Part shown: piece by piece, positions 5,334 to 7,677 of the stretch
Layout: every line of letters begins with the position of its first letter
Position numbering within the stretch: position 1 is the first letter of the stretch
Origin: Hymenobacter sp.
Lineage (GTDB): Bacteria > Bacteroidota > Bacteroidia > Cytophagales > Hymenobacteraceae
Assembly (NCBI GenBank): GCA_025362615.1
Contig: JANYFQ010000032.1
Location: forward strand, 1 to 7,677
Length of the DNA: 7,677 nt
Direction of reading: 5' to 3'
Program-made: the position numbers and the translations under genes
The notes under the pieces: generated by a model
What the model saw: the letters and a program-made list of their open reading frames with translations, nothing else
Databases searched by the model: none
Told to the model about the DNA's origin: nothing

Positions 5334-7481
5334 ATGCGGATTTATTTGCTGATTGTTGGGGCAGTTTTTTTGGGTAGGCTTGGTGTGGCGCAGCCGCTTA
5401 ATGCGCTGCTGCCCAAGCCGGCCGAAATTCGCTGGGGCGGCGGGCGGCTGGTGCTGCAAGCGCCGTTGGTGGCGGCCTTCGAGCCGGGGGCTTCGCCGCT
5501 GGTGCGGGCGGCGGTGCAGCGCACGCTGGCGCGGCTTGCGCCGCAACCCACCAATTCGCCAACCCGCCAACCCACTACTTCGCCAACCCGCCAGCCCGCC
5601 AATTCGCCGGGCTTGCAAATCCGCTACGGGCACGAGGGACGGCCCGAAGCCTTTGACGAAGAACGGTATAGCCTGCGCGTAACGCCCGTCGGGGTGCTCA
5701 TCGACGCGCCCACCAGCCTGGGGGTGTTGCGGGCGCTGGCCACGCTGGAGCAACTGCCTGCGGCCGAAAAAGCCGGTAAGAAGCAACGGTTTTTGCCCGA
5801 AGCCGACATCCGCGACGCGCCCCGCTTTGCCTGGCGGGGGCTGCTGCTCGACCCCGTGCGGCACTTTTTGCCGGTGGCCGTCATCAAGCGCAACCTCGAC
5901 GGGATGGCGGCGGCCAAGCTCAACGTATTGCACTGGCATTTGAGCGACGACCAGGGCTTTCGGGTCGAGAGCCGGCTGTTTCCACTGCTGCACACGGCCA
6001 GCGGCGGCGGCTACTACACGGCGGCCGACGTGCGCGAGGTGCTGGCCTACGCCGCCGCCCGGGGCATCCGGGTGCTGCCCGAGTTCGACGTGCCCAGCCA
6101 CACCACCGCCTGGATGGTGGCCTACCCGCGCCTGGCCACCCCCGACACCACGTACCGGCCCTACCTCGGCTGGCGCACCACCAACGTGGGCCTCGACCCG
6201 ACCCGCGAAACGACCTATACCTTTCTGGATTCGCTGCTGACGGAGATGAGCGGCCTGTTCCCGGACCCGTACTTCCACGCCGGGGGCGACGAGTTCAACG
6301 GCAAGCAGTGGCTGCGCTCGCCACCCGTGGCCGACTTTATGCGCGCCCGCGCCATGTTCAAGGCCGACGGCAAAACGCTGGACCCGCACCAGTTGCACAC
6401 GTATTTCAACCGCCGGGTGCTGGCCATTTTGCAGCGACAGGGCAAAACGATGGTCGGCTGGGACGAAATTCTGGGGCCGGACCTGCCCGCGCCGGTCGTC
6501 ATCCAGAGCTGGCGCGGCAAAAAAGGGCTGACCGAAGCCGCCCGGCAGGGCCACCCCGCCCTGCTCTCGCACGGCTACTACCTCGACCTCAACCATAGCG
6601 CCGCCGCCGCCTACGCCGCCGACCCGCTGCCGCCCGACGCGGCCCTCGACGCTGCCCAACGCGCCCGCATCCGGGGCGGCGAGGCGGCCATGTGGGGCGA
6701 ATTTGCCGATTCCGTGGTCCTCGAGTCGCGCGTGTGGCCCCGCGCCGCCGCCGTGGCCGAGCGGCTGTGGTCGGCCCGCGAAACCACCCAGGACGTGCCC
6801 GATATGTACCGCCGGCTCAGCGTGTTTTCGGCACAGCTTGAGGGCCTCGGCCTGCGCCACCGCGCCGCGCCGGCCGCCCTGCTCGTGGCCCTGGCCACCC
6901 CACCGCCACCCGACACGCTGGGCTACGCGCCGCCCGCGTTTCCGCGCAAAACCCGTAAGCTACCAACCCCGGTTTTTTTGCTGCCCCTGAACGACTTAGC
7001 GGCCGTCATCGAACCCGTGAAGGGCTACAAGCGGCACTTCCAGGGCATGACCTACACCAGCCAAACACCCCTCACCCGGCTCGTGGACGCCGCCCCGGCC
7101 GAAGCCGAAACCGCCCGCCGCTACGGCGCAACGGTGGACAGCCTACTGGCGGGTTTTGCCGCCCCGGCGCGTCCGCCCGGCCTGGCCCGGCAACTGCGGC
7201 GGTTGCGCCAGCAGCTGGCCCGGTGGCAGGCGCTCGATGCCCAGTTGCAGCCCCTGTTTGCCGCCTCGGAAAGTGTGCGCGAATACGCCCCGCTGGCCGC
7301 TGGGCTGGCCGCCGTGGCCACCGTGGCCCTGGAGCACCTGGCCCAACTCGAAACCGGCACCCCGCCCCCGCCCCCGTGGCTGGCCGCTGCCCGCGTCACG
7401 CTCGATGCGGCCCAAAAACCTGCCGGGCAGGCCGAGCTGGCCGTGGTGCGGGCCACGCGGCGGCTAGCGGGGTTGCTGTAG
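5334..7481 (+). CDS. Secreted GH20 beta-N-acetylhexosaminidase
   Basis: The enzyme removes terminal N-acetylglucosamine or N-acetylgalactosamine from glycans such as chitin fragments or glycoproteins by substrate-assisted catalysis. From the ATG at 5334 it has 715 residues. A Sec signal peptide (MRIYLLIVGAVFLGRLGVAQ) suggests periplasmic or external action. A GH20b-type N-domain covers about 25-160. The TIM barrel spans about 165-480, with FAWRGLLLDPVRHF (165-178), LNVLHWHLSDDQGFR (196-210), VLPEFDVPSH (247-256), HAGGDE (315-320, catalytic pair D319-E320), GWDEIL (375-380), IQSWRG (390-395) and GGEAAMWGE (448-456). About 210 residues after the barrel are alanine- and leucine-rich, mostly helical, and not recognised. 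A GTG at 5262 would add 24 residues but destroy the signal peptide and translate an intergenic palindrome. Residues 72-92 are repeat-encoded and low-complexity. No sugar-uptake or SusCD genes are adjacent. Confidence 0.96.
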   Translation: MRIYLLIVGAVFLGRLGVAQPLNALLPKPAEIRWGGGRLVLQAPLVAAFEPGASPLVRAAVQRTLARLAPQPTNSPTRQPTTSPTRQPANSPGLQIRYGHEGRPEAFDEERYSLRVTPVGVLIDAPTSLGVLRALATLEQLPAAEKAGKKQRFLPEADIRDAPRFAWRGLLLDPVRHFLPVAVIKRNLDGMAAAKLNVLHWHLSDDQGFRVESRLFPLLHTASGGGYYTAADVREVLAYAAARGIRVLPEFDVPSHTTAWMVAYPRLATPDTTYRPYLGWRTTNVGLDPTRETTYTFLDSLLTEMSGLFPDPYFHAGGDEFNGKQWLRSPPVADFMRARAMFKADGKTLDPHQLHTYFNRRVLAILQRQGKTMVGWDEILGPDLPAPVVIQSWRGKKGLTEAARQGHPALLSHGYYLDLNHSAAAAYAADPLPPDAALDAAQRARIRGGEAAMWGEFADSVVLESRVWPRAAAVAERLWSARETTQDVPDMYRRLSVFSAQLEGLGLRHRAAPAALLVALATPPPPDTLGYAPPAFPRKTRKLPTPVFLLPLNDLAAVIEPVKGYKRHFQGMTYTSQTPLTRLVDAAPAEAETARRYGATVDSLLAGFAAPARPPGLARQLRRLRQQLARWQALDAQLQPLFAASESVREYAPLAAGLAAVATVALEHLAQLETGTPPPPPWLAAARVTLDAAQKPAGQAELAVVRATRRLAGLL
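5545..5608 (+). repeat. In-frame 24-bp tandem repeat (octamer-based) within the hexosaminidase gene
   Basis: A partial unit (5545-5560) and two full 24-bp units (5561-5584, 5585-5608) lie end to end. Each unit is three octamers; on the minus strand they read GGCGGGTT, GGCGAATT and close variants. Translated, they give NSPTRQPT, TSPTRQPA, NSPG (residues 74-93). Because 24 is divisible by three, gain or loss of a unit keeps the frame. The repeat falls between the signal peptide and the barrel, in a likely loop of the N-domain. Confidence 0.85.
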
Positions 7482-7515
7482 TTTCTGGTTGCTGGTTTCT
7501 GGTTTCTGGTTTCTT
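7481..7515 (+). repeat. Heptamer tandem repeat directly after the hexosaminidase stop
   Basis: Five 7-nt units lie at 7481-7487, 7488-7494, 7495-7501, 7502-7508 and 7509-7515; three are GTTTCTG and two (GTTGCTG, GTTTCTT) differ by one base. The first unit shares the last G of the stop codon. Read in another phase the unit is GGTTTCT, close in form to the GGTTTTA heptamers in the spacer before queA. Confidence 0.85.
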
Positions 7516-7526
7516 GAGGGCGACTA

Positions 7527-7677
7527 CCCCAACGGAGTTATACAGCACAGCCGGGGGTTGGCGACCAGCGGGAGCCTACCCCCGGTCTAGCCGCCAGGAT
7601 TGGCCGAACCCCAACGGGGTTCCACCGCCGTTGAACGATTGGCGGCAAGGCCCCGCGTCACCGGGCAACGGCGGTGA
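7527..7677. repeat. Cluster of palindromes, probably an intergenic repeat or structured RNA element, cut by the window edge
   Basis: No coding sequence is supported here. The direct repeat CCCCAACGG[A/G]GTT occurs at 7527-7539 and 7609-7621. Between them CCGGGGGT (7551-7558) pairs with ACCCCCGG (7578-7585). The second direct repeat is the core of a perfect hairpin, GAACCCC (7606-7612), loop AAC, GGGGTTC (7616-7622). Then CACCGCCGTTG (7623-7633) pairs perfectly with CAACGGCGGTG (7666-7676), one base from the window end. The order of modules suggests one composite element rather than chance hairpins. I recall similar modules (CCCCAACGGGGTT next to a CCCCGG palindrome) scattered between genes in other Bacteroidota, unverified. 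Confidence 0.6.

Noticed and set aside
5322..6860. Long open frame on the minus strand opposite the hexosaminidase gene
   Set aside because: It is fully antisense to a gene with intact catalytic motifs. GC-rich DNA with G/C third positions opens such frames, and the product is low-complexity with no recognisable domain.

Overview
The window looks like a chromosomal stretch from a GC-rich Bacteroidota, most likely Hymenobacter or a close Cytophagales relative. Evidence for this is GC-rich coding DNA beside AT-rich or repeat-filled spacers, an almost complete lack of Shine-Dalgarno sites, lipoprotein signal peptides, a QueA ending in the SYGDSSLL form, and proteins of the types usual in that group. 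The genus is inferred from pattern and memory, not from a search. No rRNA, tRNA, CRISPR array or complete transposase gene is visible.

Layout. The left part is on the minus strand: the N-terminal part of a small exported protein running off the left edge (1-221), queA for the tRNA queuosine pathway (337-1572), a spacer with heptamer repeats (1573-1740), and a class I SAM methyltransferase that carries an export signal (1741-2526). A 201-bp divergent spacer separates this from the plus-strand right part. There follow an alanine/proline-rich lipoprotein with a C-terminal membrane hairpin (2728-3339), a strong intrinsic terminator (3372-3411), and a 204-bp MITE-like element with 14-bp terminal inverted repeats and a 5-bp target duplication (3417-3630). 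Then come a very GC-rich hairpin (3722-3754), a DUF58 protein (3843-5189), and a secreted GH20 beta-N-acetylhexosaminidase (5334-7481). The right edge (7481-7677) holds heptamer repeats and a cluster of palindromes that probably continues past the window.

The genes do not form one pathway. QueA and the DUF58 protein are housekeeping or conserved functions. The hexosaminidase is an exported glycan-degrading enzyme with all recognisable catalytic motifs intact. I find no convincing new multi-gene system. The most unusual content is non-coding or structural: the MITE with four nested palindromes, the family of 7- or 8-nt G-rich repeats (one copy is translated inside the hexosaminidase), the palindrome cluster at the right end, and a methyltransferase that appears to be sent out of the cytoplasm.
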